A stretch of DNA of 44,489 nucleotides, from positions 1 to 44,489 of the forward strand of contig REDV01000101.1 in assembly GCA_007695365.1 (NCBI GenBank). The letters are read 5' to 3'. Numbering within the stretch: the stretch's first letter is position 1; every line of letters starts with the position of its first letter. This document shows positions 16,229-24,556 of the stretch, in pieces. A program made the position numbers and the translations under genes. The notes beneath the pieces are model-generated. The model had not been told where the DNA came from, made no database searches, and saw only the letters and a list, made by a program, of their open reading frames with translations. Source of the stretch: Cryomorphaceae bacterium (lineage in GTDB: Bacteria > Bacteroidota > Bacteroidia > Flavobacteriales_D > SKUL01).

Positions 16229-17776
16229 CTAGGTTCTTTTTCTGAATGAAGCCAGCGGAATCATCATTTCCTCCAACGATACGCCGCCGTGCTGGAAGGT
16301 ATTGCGGTAGTAGTTCACGTAGTAATTCTGATTGTTGGGGTACACAAAGAAATCGTTTTCCCTGCAAAATACATAGCGAGAACTAACATTGGTTTTGGGA
16401 AGCTTATACCTGTGAGGATCAGTAACCTCAAACACATCTCCGGCATCATAGCTCAGGTTCTTGCCCTGTTTGTAGCGCAGGTTGGTGGATGTATTTCGGT
16501 CGCCCACCACACGCACCGGGCTATCCACGTGCATGGTGCCATGGTCGGTGGTGAGCATCATGCGGTGGCCGCGGTCCGAAATCTGGCGCATCATATCGAG
16601 CAAAGGTGAGTGCTCAAACCAGCTCAGTGTGAGCGAGCGATAGGCAGCCTCGTCATCGGCAAGCTCGCGAATCACTTCCATATCGGTGCGGGCGTGCGAG
16701 AGCATGTCTACAAAATTGTACACAATCACATTGAGCTGATTGTTTTCGAGGTTACTGAGTTGATCGCTCAGTTTTTTACCCGCGTTCAGATTGGTAATCT
16801 TGTTGTAGCTGTAGCGAATATTCTTCCCGAGGCTTCTGAGCTGTTCCTGAAGTAATTCTGACTCAAACTGATTTTTACCCCCTTCGTCTTCGTCATTCAA
16901 CCAATATTTCGGGAATTTTTGCTGAATCTCGAGGGGCATCATTCCGGCAAAAAAGGCATTGCGTGCGTATTGGGTAGCGGTGGGCAGGATACTGAAGTAA
17001 ATGCTTTCACTTTCAACCCTGAACATCCTGTTCAACACCGGCTTTAACACCAGGTACTGATCGTAACGAAGGTTATCAATCACGATGAGAAACATGGGCT
17101 CATCCGAAATTTCAGGGGCAATTTTCCTGCGAAAAACATTGTGGGCCATCACCGGAGCATCGTCGCCTTTGGCATTCACCCACGACTCGTAATGGTCGCT
17201 CACAAAGCGGGCAAAAGCACGATTGGCCTCTTTCTTCTGCATTTGCAGCACTTCTTCCATGCCCTGATCGCCTTTGGCCAACTCTAAGTCCCAATACACA
17301 ATTTTCTTGTACAGTTCTTTCCACTCTTCCACATCGAGACGGTCGTTGAGACGCATCCCTATCTGCCTGAATTCCTGCTGGTAATTTACGGTAGCCTTTT
17401 CGTTTTGCAGGCGCTTTTCGTCCAGGTTCTTCTTTAGGGTGAGCAGTATCTGCTTGGGATTGACCGGCTTGATAAGGTAATCGGAGATCTTTGAACCGAT
17501 AGCATCTTCCATGATTGACTCCTCCTCGCTCTTGGTTATCATGATAATGGGCAGAGAAGGAAACTTGGCCTTAATTTGGGTGAGGGTTTCCAGTCCCGAC
17601 AAACCCGGCATGTTTTCATCCAGAAAAACAATATCCAGGTCGTTTTGCTCTACGGCGTCCAGGGCGTCGTTTCCGCTGGTTACGGTAATCACTTTGTATC
17701 CCTTTTCCTCCAGAAAGAGAATGTGGGGTTTAAGAAGTTCAATTTCATCGTCGGCCCAAAGAATGGTACTGCTCAT
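16229..17776 (-). CDS. porX: T9SS response regulator PorX (receiver plus PglZ domain)
   Basis: I place the start at ATG 17776 (MSSTILWADDEIELL), the family's usual N-terminus; the frame is open another 23 codons upstream without similarity. The 515-residue protein has a receiver domain (D9, D10; phospho-acceptor Asp53 in VFLDENMPG; Lys in DYLIKPVNP), a helical middle segment, and a C-terminal PglZ/alkaline-phosphatase-superfamily domain from about residue 200. That domain's metal-site segments include FLIVIDNLRYDQY, YSILPTATQYARN and MLTTDHGTMHV. PorX regulates the type IX secretion system with the kinase PorY and the sigma factor SigP; neither is in this window. It is followed by tsaE and is divergent from the HD phosphohydrolase gene. 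Confidence 0.94.
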   Translation of the reverse strand: MSSTILWADDEIELLKPHILFLEEKGYKVITVTSGNDALDAVEQNDLDIVFLDENMPGLSGLETLTQIKAKFPSLPIIMITKSEEESIMEDAIGSKISDYLIKPVNPKQILLTLKKNLDEKRLQNEKATVNYQQEFRQIGMRLNDRLDVEEWKELYKKIVYWDLELAKGDQGMEEVLQMQKKEANRAFARFVSDHYESWVNAKGDDAPVMAHNVFRRKIAPEISDEPMFLIVIDNLRYDQYLVLKPVLNRMFRVESESIYFSILPTATQYARNAFFAGMMPLEIQQKFPKYWLNDEDEGGKNQFESELLQEQLRSLGKNIRYSYNKITNLNAGKKLSDQLSNLENNQLNVIVYNFVDMLSHARTDMEVIRELADDEAAYRSLTLSWFEHSPLLDMMRQISDRGHRMMLTTDHGTMHVDSPVRVVGDRNTSTNLRYKQGKNLSYDAGDVFEVTDPHRYKLPKTNVSSRYVFCRENDFFVYPNNQNYYVNYYRNTFQHGGVSLEEMMIPLASFRKRT

Positions 17777-17811
17777 ATTGCGAATTGGATTAGAATAGGT
17801 TTGAAAAGTTA

Positions 17812-17819
17812 TACATTTG
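17812..17819 (+). promoter_or_regulatory. -7 promoter element of the HD phosphohydrolase gene
   Basis: TACATTTG matches TAnnTTTG. It lies 26 nt before the TTG chosen as start (17846), which supports that start over the open frame that reaches far upstream through porX. A TTG at 17785-17787 is too far (24 nt) to be a good -33. Confidence 0.45.
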
Positions 17820-17845
17820 ACCAGGCGCATACAAAACTGGTACAC

Positions 17846-19096
17846 TTGGCTTACTCAGCACCGTCAAATAAACGGAAAATATTGAACGACCCCGTTTATG
17901 GTTTTATTACCATCCCCAACGAACTAATTGCGGATTTAATTGAACACCCGTGGTTTCAGCGGCTGCGTCGCATCAAGCAACTGGGGCTGTCGCACCTTGT
18001 TTATCCCGGTGCATTGCACACTCGTTTTCACCACGCAATAGGAGCTATGCACCTGATGCAGCAAGCCATTGACGTGCTTCGCAACAAAGGCCACGAAATC
18101 ACTTCCGACGAAGAACAAGGTGCCCTCATTGCCATTCTTTTGCACGACATCGGCCACGCGCCTTTTTCACATACTTTAGAACATACCATTGTTCGCGACA
18201 TCAATCACGAGAGTTTGTCGCTCATTTTTATGCATGCCCTCAACAAACAGTTTGGCGGCAAGCTCGGCACCGCCATTCGCATATTTACCCACGACTATCC
18301 CAAGAGGTTCCTTTCGCAGCTCATTTCGGGGCAACTCGATATGGACCGGCTGGACTACCTGCGGCGCGACAGCTTTTACAGCGGTGTGAGCGAGGGTGTT
18401 GTGAGCAGCCAGCGCATCATCAAAATGCTCAACATTGCCAACGACACGCTCGTTGTAGAGGAAAAAGGCATCTACAGCATTGAGAAGTTTATCGTAGCTC
18501 GCAGGCTGATGTACTGGCAAGTATATCTGCACAAAACGGTGATTGCCGCCGAGTTTATGCTGGTGAAAATCATGGAGCGCGCGCGCGAACTGGCTCACGG
18601 AGGGCATGAGCTTTTCTGCTCACCCAACCTTAGAACCTTTTTATACCGGTTTCACCCACGCCAAGCCTTTGAGCAAACCGAAATACTTGAGGCCTACGCC
18701 GGGCTGGACGATTACGACATTATGGGCGCCATCAAGGTTTGGACCGCCTACAGCGACAAAGTGCTGAGCGAGCTTTGCAAGCGTCTTATTGACCGTCGCC
18801 TCTTTAAAATTGAGATACAGAAAGCGCCGATTGACCCGGATTACCATCGCAACATACTCGATAAAACATCGGTGCGCATCGGCCTCACACCCGAAGAAAC
18901 CCACTACTTTGTAGTGCAGGATCAGATTAGCAACCTGGCCTACGCCAAAACCGACGAGCGAATCATGATTCTCAACAAAAAAGGTGAGGTGAAAGACATA
19001 GCGGCAGCCTCCGACACACTCAACATTTCAATGCTGTCTGAAGCGGTTACCAAACACTTCATTTGCTACCCCAAAGACATTTATTTGTCTGAATAA
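17846..19096 (+). CDS. HD-domain phosphohydrolase (dGTPase-like)
   Basis: The product is 416 residues if it starts at TTG 17846; no ATG lies between the PorX start and the conserved region, and a second TTG is at 17882. HD-superfamily metal ligands are visible: His in [14 protein letters not shown], the HD pair in [15 protein letters not shown], and a later Asp in [13 protein letters not shown]. The opening [20 protein letters not shown], then [14 protein letters not shown], is typical of a Bacteroidota family often labelled deoxyguanosinetriphosphate triphosphohydrolase-like. The substrate is not proven; other HD nucleotidases are possible. It precedes lpxD by 40 nt but lpxD has its own promoter. 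Confidence 0.85.
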   Translation: MAYSAPSNKRKILNDPVYGFITIPNELIADLIEHPWFQRLRRIKQLGLSHLVYPGALHTRFHHAIGAMHLMQQAIDVLRNKGHEITSDEEQGALIAILLHDIGHAPFSHTLEHTIVRDINHESLSLIFMHALNKQFGGKLGTAIRIFTHDYPKRFLSQLISGQLDMDRLDYLRRDSFYSGVSEGVVSSQRIIKMLNIANDTLVVEEKGIYSIEKFIVARRLMYWQVYLHKTVIAAEFMLVKIMERARELAHGGHELFCSPNLRTFLYRFHPRQAFEQTEILEAYAGLDDYDIMGAIKVWTAYSDKVLSELCKRLIDRRLFKIEIQKAPIDPDYHRNILDKTSVRIGLTPEETHYFVVQDQISNLAYAKTDERIMILNKKGEVKDIAAASDTLNISMLSEAVTKHFICYPKDIYLSE

Positions 19097-19124
19097 CAGA
19101 AATCTAAAGCAATCGGATAATTTT

Positions 19125-19132
19125 TATCTTTG
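19125..19132 (+). promoter_or_regulatory. -7 promoter element of the lpxD operon
   Basis: TATCTTTG ends 4 nt before the ATG of lpxD at 19137. By the known spacing of Bacteroidota promoters, transcription should start at or next to the start codon, giving a leaderless mRNA. No -33 TTTG is seen at the right distance. Confidence 0.5.
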
Positions 19133-19136
19133 CCCG

Positions 19137-20186
19137 ATGGAATTTACGGCGCGTCAGATTGCGGAAATCCTTGATGGTGAAATCACCGGCGATCCCAATG
19201 CGCGGGTGAGCGGCCTCTCAAAAATTGAAGAGGGCCAGACCCACACCCTTTCTTTTTTGGCCAACCCCAAGTACGCGCCGCACCTGTACTCTACCCGGGC
19301 ATCGGTGGTGATTGTCAGCAAGGAGTTTGAGCCGGAACGAAGCATTCCTGAAACCTGCACCCTTATTCGCGTAGAAAACGCATACGAGAGTTTTGCCAAA
19401 TTGCTGGAGATGTATAACCACATGCTTCACGCAAAAACGGGCATTCACGAAAAAAGCCACATCGAAGCCTCGGCAACTGTAGGTGATGACGTGCTGGTAA
19501 GTACCGGTGTGTACATTGGCGAAAACGCACAAATAGGAAAAGGCACAAAGATTTACCCCAACGTTACGGTGGGCGACAACGCGCGCATTGGCGAAGGCTG
19601 TATCCTTTTTCCGGGTGTGGTTATCTACCACGACTGCGTCATCGGCAACCATTGCACTCTGCACGCGGGCGTGGTTGTGGGAAGCGATGGGTTTGGATTT
19701 GCACCCAATCAGAACAACCAGTTCAACAAGGTGGCCCAGATTGGGAACGTCATCATTGCCGACCATGTTGAAATTGGTGCAGGTACTACCATTGACCGCG
19801 CCACGCTGGGTTCCACGCGTATTCACCGCGGTGTAAAACTGGACAATCTCATTCAGATAGCCCACAACGTAGAAATTGGCGAAAACACCGTGATAGCCGC
19901 ACAAACGGGAGTGGCTGGGTCCACTAAAATAGGCGCTAACTGCATGATTGGCGGACAGGTAGGCATTGTAGGACACCTCAAAATCGGGAATCGGGTAAAA
20001 ATTGCTGCTCAGTCGGGCATTGCTTCCGATTTACCGGACGATGCTATCGTGCAAGGCTCGCCTGCTTTTGCCGTGGGCGATTACAAAAGATCATACGTCA
20101 TGTTCAGGAAGCTGCCTGAACTTCAACAACAAATCCACGCATTGGAAGAACAAATTGCAAGGCTTAAAAAAGATTTATCTACATGA
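19137..20186 (+). CDS. lpxD: UDP-3-O-acylglucosamine N-acyltransferase (lipid A synthesis)
   Basis: LpxD adds the second acyl chain to UDP-3-O-acylglucosamine, the third step of lipid A synthesis. The 349-residue protein has an N-terminal uridine-binding domain (to about residue 95). A left-handed beta-helix of hexapeptide repeats follows ([26 protein letters not shown] and so on), with catalytic His243 in [13 protein letters not shown]-terminal helix ends in [12 protein letters not shown]. Length and layout are normal. It overlaps lpxC/fabZ by 4 nt (ATGA at 20183-20186), so it is the first gene of the lipid A operon. Confidence 0.95.
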   Translation: MEFTARQIAEILDGEITGDPNARVSGLSKIEEGQTHTLSFLANPKYAPHLYSTRASVVIVSKEFEPERSIPETCTLIRVENAYESFAKLLEMYNHMLHAKTGIHEKSHIEASATVGDDVLVSTGVYIGENAQIGKGTKIYPNVTVGDNARIGEGCILFPGVVIYHDCVIGNHCTLHAGVVVGSDGFGFAPNQNNQFNKVAQIGNVIIADHVEIGAGTTIDRATLGSTRIHRGVKLDNLIQIAHNVEIGENTVIAAQTGVAGSTKIGANCMIGGQVGIVGHLKIGNRVKIAAQSGIASDLPDDAIVQGSPAFAVGDYKRSYVMFRKLPELQQQIHALEEQIARLKKDLST

Positions 20187-21586
20187 GCGACAAGCAGCGA
20201 ACCATTAAGCAACCCTTAACCATGCAAGGGGTAGGGCTGCACACCGGAGAAACCACCCGACTTACCATCCTTCCCGCACCCGAAGACCACGGTTATGTAT
20301 TTCAGCGAACCGACCTCCCCGGTGAGCCCTTGATCAAAGCCGATGTGGACAATGTTGTGAGCACCCAACGCGGCACCTCACTGGAAGTAAACGGAGCGCG
20401 GATTCATACCACGGAGCACGTGCTGGCAGCGCTTTACGGCTGCCAGGTGGACAATGCACTTATTCAAGTGAGTGGCCCGGAAGTGCCCATTATGGACGGA
20501 AGTGCAAAACTCTTTGTGGAGGCCATTGAAAATGCCGGATTCGAAACGCAATCCAGAGACCGCAACTACTTTGTGCTCAAAGAAAACCTCTACTACGAAG
20601 ACGAACAGGGCTATGTGGAAATGCTGGCCGTACCCACACCGGGTGAGGAGTTTCGCATCACGGTGATGGTTGATTACAACTCTCCGGTACTTGGAACGCA
20701 GCACGCCTCTATGTATCAGTTGGAAGATTTCAAAAATGAAATCGCATCGTGCAGAACCTTTGTCTTTTTGCGCGAATTGGAAGCCCTCGCCAAGGCCGGC
20801 CTGATCAAAGGCGGAGATCTCGACAATGCCATTGTGCTTGTGGGCGAAACCGTTTCGGACGAGAAACTGGCCGAACTCGCCAGGCTACTCGGAAAGGAGG
20901 ATAAAAAAATCAAGGTAGAGGGAATCGGTGTGCTGAACACCACCAAACTTCAGTTCGAAAACGAGCCCGCACGCCATAAGCTGCTCGACATTGTAGGTGA
21001 CCTGGCCCTGGTGGGGCGCCCGCTGAAAGGACACATACTCGCTGCCCGGCCCGGACACGGAGGAAATGTGGCTTTCGCAAAAATCATCAAAGACCTCATC
21101 CGAAAGGAAAAATCGGGCAAGGTTCACTTCGACCTCGAGAAGGAACCGGTTCACGACATCAACGACATCACCCGGATGCTCCCACATCGCTACCCGTTTC
21201 TGCTGGTTGACAAAATCATAGAGGTGAATGAAAACAGCATTGTTGGAGTGAAAAACGTAACCATGAACGAGCCCTTTTTTCAGGGGCACTTTCCCGGAAA
21301 CCCCGTTATGCCCGGAGTATTGCAAATTGAGGCCATGGCGCAAGTTGGCGGTATATTTGCACTTAGCACCGTTGAGGAACCCTCTCAATACGGCACCTAC
21401 TTTCTGAAAATTGACAACGTTCGGTTTAAGCGCAAAGTCATTCCGGGCGATACACTGGTGTTTAAGCTAGAGCTTACTGCCCCTATTCGGAGAGGCATTG
21501 TACAAATGAAAGGCACGGCGTATGTAAACGGGCAGATAGCGTCGGAGGGTGAACTCATGGCGCAAATTGTAAAAGAAAAAGAATGA
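20183..21586 (+). CDS. lpxC/fabZ: Bifunctional UDP-3-O-acyl-GlcNAc deacetylase / 3-hydroxyacyl-ACP dehydratase
   Basis: The 467-residue fusion is characteristic of Bacteroidota. Residues 1 to about 305 are LpxC, the zinc-dependent committed step of lipid A synthesis. It has GVGLHTGE at the start, [11 protein letters not shown] with a zinc-binding His, [22 protein letters not shown] and [10 protein letters not shown]. From about residue 318 it is FabZ, the hot-dog fold dehydratase of fatty acid elongation, with [11 protein letters not shown], the catalytic His/Glu segment [20 protein letters not shown] and a terminal GELMAQIV. Fusing the two couples lipid A and fatty acid flux. It overlaps both neighbours by 4 nt. 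Confidence 0.96.
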   Translation: MSDKQRTIKQPLTMQGVGLHTGETTRLTILPAPEDHGYVFQRTDLPGEPLIKADVDNVVSTQRGTSLEVNGARIHTTEHVLAALYGCQVDNALIQVSGPEVPIMDGSAKLFVEAIENAGFETQSRDRNYFVLKENLYYEDEQGYVEMLAVPTPGEEFRITVMVDYNSPVLGTQHASMYQLEDFKNEIASCRTFVFLRELEALAKAGLIKGGDLDNAIVLVGETVSDEKLAELARLLGKEDKKIKVEGIGVLNTTKLQFENEPARHKLLDIVGDLALVGRPLKGHILAARPGHGGNVAFAKIIKDLIRKEKSGKVHFDLEKEPVHDINDITRMLPHRYPFLLVDKIIEVNENSIVGVKNVTMNEPFFQGHFPGNPVMPGVLQIEAMAQVGGIFALSTVEEPSQYGTYFLKIDNVRFKRKVIPGDTLVFKLELTAPIRRGIVQMKGTAYVNGQIASEGELMAQIVKEKE

Positions 21587-22365
21587 TCCACGAACTGGCA
21601 GTAATACACCCCGATGCCAAAATCGGAAAAGACGTAAGCATAGGCCCTTTTGTATCGGTAGCCGCCGATGCAGAAATTGACGACGGCACCACCATTATGC
21701 CCAATGTTACCATTATGGACGGTGCCCGAATTGGTAAAAATTGCCGCATTTTTCCGGGAGCCGTGATTTCGGCCATTCCGCAGGATTTGAAATTTGCCGG
21801 TGAAATAACCACGGCCGAAATTGGCGACAACACCACCATACGTGAATGCGTTACCATCAACCGGGGCACTGCCGACAAGCACAAAACGGTGGTAGGCAAC
21901 AATTGCCTGCTGATGGCATATGTACACATCGCCCACGATGTAGAAGTCGGCAATAACTGCATTCTTGCCAATGCTGCCACCATCGCAGGCCACGTGGTGA
22001 TTGAAGACTTTGTGGTGATTGAAGGCGTGGTAGCCATTCAGCAATTTGTGCGCGTTGGGCAGCACGCATTTATTGCAGGTGGCTCACTGGTGCGTAAGAA
22101 TGTTCCTCCTTTTGTGAAAGCCGCCCGCGAACCACTGAGTTATGCAGGAGTGAACAGCATTGGACTGCGCCGCAGGGGCTACAGCGACGAGCGCATCATC
22201 AGTATTGAAGATGTGTACCGCGTGGTGTACGTGCAAAATGCCAACCTGAGCAACGGCGTGAAAATGGCCGAAAGCAGCCTGCCGGCCAGCGAGGAAAAAT
22301 CAAACATCCTGAATTTTATCAACTCCTCGGAAAAGGGCGTAATACGAGGAGCCGTAAAACCCTGA
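21583..22365 (+). CDS. lpxA: UDP-N-acetylglucosamine acyltransferase
   Basis: LpxA catalyses the first, reversible acyl transfer from hydroxyacyl-ACP to UDP-GlcNAc. The 260-residue protein opens with [14 protein letters not shown]. It continues as hexapeptide repeats (IGKNCRIFPGAVISAIPQDLKF is a family hallmark), has the catalytic His118 in YVHIAHDVEVGNN, and ends in a helical domain with NSIGLRRRGYS. It overlaps lpxC/fabZ by 4 nt. The first three steps of lipid A synthesis are thus one overlapping unit. An ABC ATPase gene follows after 29 nt. Confidence 0.95.
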   Translation: MIHELAVIHPDAKIGKDVSIGPFVSVAADAEIDDGTTIMPNVTIMDGARIGKNCRIFPGAVISAIPQDLKFAGEITTAEIGDNTTIRECVTINRGTADKHKTVVGNNCLLMAYVHIAHDVEVGNNCILANAATIAGHVVIEDFVVIEGVVAIQQFVRVGQHAFIAGGSLVRKNVPPFVKAAREPLSYAGVNSIGLRRRGYSDERIISIEDVYRVVYVQNANLSNGVKMAESSLPASEEKSNILNFINSSEKGVIRGAVKP

Positions 22366-22394
22366 CAAGAGTAAACCCCGAACTTCGGGAAGCC

Positions 22395-23024
22395 ATGCAG
22401 CTCGAACTGAAGCATATCGGAAAAAAGTTCCAGCGCGACTGGATTTTCAAGGATGTAAATCTTCTGCTTGAGCAAAACAGCATCACCGGTATCACAGGAC
22501 CCAACGGATCGGGGAAATCCACTCTGCTGCAATGCGTATCAGGATTTGTGATGCCCAGCGAAGGAAGTGTCACCCTCTTCAAAGACGAAAAAGCCATACC
22601 TGATGAGGAACTTTACAGACAGGTTTCCATTGCTGCCCCTTACCTGGACCAGCATGATTGGCTTACCTTGCGTGAAACCATCGCCTTGCAAAAGAAATTC
22701 AAGCCTTTTAGAAACGGTCTGAGCGACGGCGATGTGATTGAAAAAACAGGCCTCCAGCACGCCGCTGACAAATTCCTCAAGCAATTTTCTTCGGGCATGC
22801 GCCAACGGGTAAAACTGGCTTTGGCCATGCTTGCCGACACTTCCGTGTTACTTCTGGACGAACCCACAAGTAATCTTGACAATCAGGGAATCAACTGGTT
22901 CGACACCCTGCTCCAGAGCGAAAGTCATGATAGAATTGTGGTGATTTGCTCCAACAGTCAGCAAACCGAACTGATGCGGGCGGGTCGCCGGATTGACATC
23001 GCTGCGTTCAAAGTCAATACGTAA
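22395..23024 (+). CDS. ABC transporter ATP-binding protein (orphan ATPase subunit)
   Basis: The 209-residue ATPase has Walker A GPNGSGKST at residues 35-43, a Q-loop region, the signature in FSSGMRQRVKLALAML, Walker B VLLLDEPTSNLD and a switch near the C-terminus (VVICSN instead of the usual His-containing strand; no H-loop His is evident). It is close in size to CcmA/heme-exporter-like and other short ATPases. No permease gene is next to it, so its membrane partner must be elsewhere. Position between lpxA and efp suggests co-expression with the lipid A operon. A role in envelope lipid transport is possible but is only a guess. Confidence 0.85.
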   Translation: MQLELKHIGKKFQRDWIFKDVNLLLEQNSITGITGPNGSGKSTLLQCVSGFVMPSEGSVTLFKDEKAIPDEELYRQVSIAAPYLDQHDWLTLRETIALQKKFKPFRNGLSDGDVIEKTGLQHAADKFLKQFSSGMRQRVKLALAMLADTSVLLLDEPTSNLDNQGINWFDTLLQSESHDRIVVICSNSQQTELMRAGRRIDIAAFKVNT

Positions 23025-23053
23025 CTTTACACCCCGAAACCAAAACAACCCAC

Positions 23054-23617
23054 ATGGCAACAACTTCAGATATCAAAAACGGACTGTGCATCCGTCACAA
23101 CCACGATCTTTTTACAGTGATTGAATTTCAACACGTAAAACCCGGAAAAGGGCCCGCCTTTGTACGAACCAAACTCAAGAGCCTCACCACCGGCAAAGTA
23201 CTTGACAACACCTTCTCGGCCGGCCACAAGATTGATGTAGTGCGCGTGGAGCGACGCCAGTATCAGTTCCTCTACAACGACGATACAGGCTACCACTTCA
23301 TGAATATTCAGGATTACGAACAGGTTACAGTATCGGAGCACCTTATTGACAGTCCGCAGTTTTTACAGCCCGAAATGATTTGCGAGCTCGTGTTTAACGC
23401 AGAGGAAGAATCCGTTCTAACCTGTGAGCTCCCTCCTTTTGTGGAACTGGAAGTAACCTACACTGAGCCCGGGCTCAAAGGTGATACAGCCACCAACACG
23501 CTTAAGCCCGCCACCGTAGAGACCGGCACCGAAGTAAAAGTACCTTTGTTCATTAACCAGGGCGATCGTATTAAGGTTGATACCCGGACCGGAGCATACA
23601 GCGAACGCGCAAAGTAA
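23054..23617 (+). CDS. efp: Translation elongation factor P
   Basis: EF-P binds ribosomes stalled at proline stretches and promotes peptide bond formation. The 187-residue protein has the three EF-P domains: KOW-like (to about residue 65), OB, and C-terminal OB ending in GDRIKVDTRTGAYSERAK. The tip loop is KPGKGPA with Lys32 at the position modified in other bacteria. The Pro after the Gly is a small variation on the common KPGKGQA. No lysyl modification enzyme is in the window. The second LpxD-like gene follows after 6 nt. Confidence 0.95.
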   Translation: MATTSDIKNGLCIRHNHDLFTVIEFQHVKPGKGPAFVRTKLKSLTTGKVLDNTFSAGHKIDVVRVERRQYQFLYNDDTGYHFMNIQDYEQVTVSEHLIDSPQFLQPEMICELVFNAEEESVLTCELPPFVELEVTYTEPGLKGDTATNTLKPATVETGTEVKVPLFINQGDRIKVDTRTGAYSERAK

Positions 23618-23623
23618 CGCACC

Positions 23624-24556
23624 TTGAAGCTTCCTCGCCCCCATACCATTGCTGAACTTGCCGGCATACTGAGCTGCACATTTACGGGCAATGAAAACCA
23701 CCTGGTGACCGGTATCAATGAGATTCACCGCGTTGAGCCCGGTGATTTGGTCTTTGTGGATCACCCCAAGTATTACGAAAAAGCCCTGAACAGCGCTGCT
23801 ACCACCATTTTGATTGACAAAGATGTAGAAGCACCTGAAGGCAAGGGCCTGCTCATTTCAGATGCCCCTTTTCGCGACTACAACAAGCTCACGCGGCTTT
23901 TTAGCCCGGCAGTGAAGTGGCCGCACACCTGCGACCCCTCAGCAAAGATTGCCGAAACTGCCGAAATTCGCCCGGGAGCCATTATCGGACCCAATGTTCA
24001 GATTGGTGAACACACCGTGATTCACGCCAACGTGGTGATCTATGAAAACTGCGTTATTGGCAACAACGTCAGCATTCACGCCGGAGCCATTATTGGAGCC
24101 GATGCCTTTTATTACAAAAAACAGGATGGCGCTTTCAACAAAATGCACACTTGTGGCCGGGTGGTGATTGAAGACCATGTGGAAATCGGTGCCCAAACCT
24201 GCATAGACCGTGGAGTTTCGGCAGATACCATTGTTGGTGAAGGCACCAAAATTGACAACCTTGTGCATGTTGGGCACGACTCCATCATTGGCAGCAATTG
24301 CTTGATTGCCGCACAGGTGGGTATTGCCGGATGTGTAGTGATTGAAGACAATGTGACCATTTGGGGCCAGGCCGGTCTTGCCAGCGACCTGAAGATTGAA
24401 AAAGGCGCTACCATTCTGGCGCAAGCAGGGCTGATGAACGGCGTAGAAGCCGGTAAGACCGTATTTGGCACACCCGCTTTTGAGGCCCGAAGCAAGTTTC
24501 GTGAAATTGCACTGATTAGAAAGCTCGATCAGGTCATCAAAAAGCTAGAGTTGTGA
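23624..24556 (+). CDS. Second LpxD-like acyltransferase (hexapeptide repeat)
   Basis: This 310-residue protein is a paralogue of LpxD at 19137. It has an N-terminal uridine-binding-like domain (to about residue 100) and hexapeptide repeats with GANAIIG-type turns. His218 in HVGHDSIIGSN aligns with the catalytic His of LpxD. The C-terminus is shorter than in LpxD. The start is TTG 23624, 6 nt after efp; no ATG lies upstream in frame. A second LpxD-like gene after efp is familiar from Flavobacteriia. It might add a different acyl chain or act on another UDP-sugar; that is unproven. It overlaps the next gene by 4 nt (GTGA). Confidence 0.88.
   Translation: MKLPRPHTIAELAGILSCTFTGNENHLVTGINEIHRVEPGDLVFVDHPKYYEKALNSAATTILIDKDVEAPEGKGLLISDAPFRDYNKLTRLFSPAVKWPHTCDPSAKIAETAEIRPGAIIGPNVQIGEHTVIHANVVIYENCVIGNNVSIHAGAIIGADAFYYKKQDGAFNKMHTCGRVVIEDHVEIGAQTCIDRGVSADTIVGEGTKIDNLVHVGHDSIIGSNCLIAAQVGIAGCVVIEDNVTIWGQAGLASDLKIEKGATILAQAGLMNGVEAGKTVFGTPAFEARSKFREIALIRKLDQVIKKLEL

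Noticed and set aside
17576-17845. Extension of the HD phosphohydrolase frame upstream
   Set aside because: It overlaps porX on the opposite strand and has no similarity to the family's N-terminus; a promoter element at 17812-17819 lies inside it.
19218-19976. 252-residue minus frame opposite lpxD
   Set aside because: Antisense shadow caused by the repetitive codon pattern of the hexapeptide repeats; similar shadows lie opposite lpxA (21397-22065) and the second LpxD-like gene (23939-24424).
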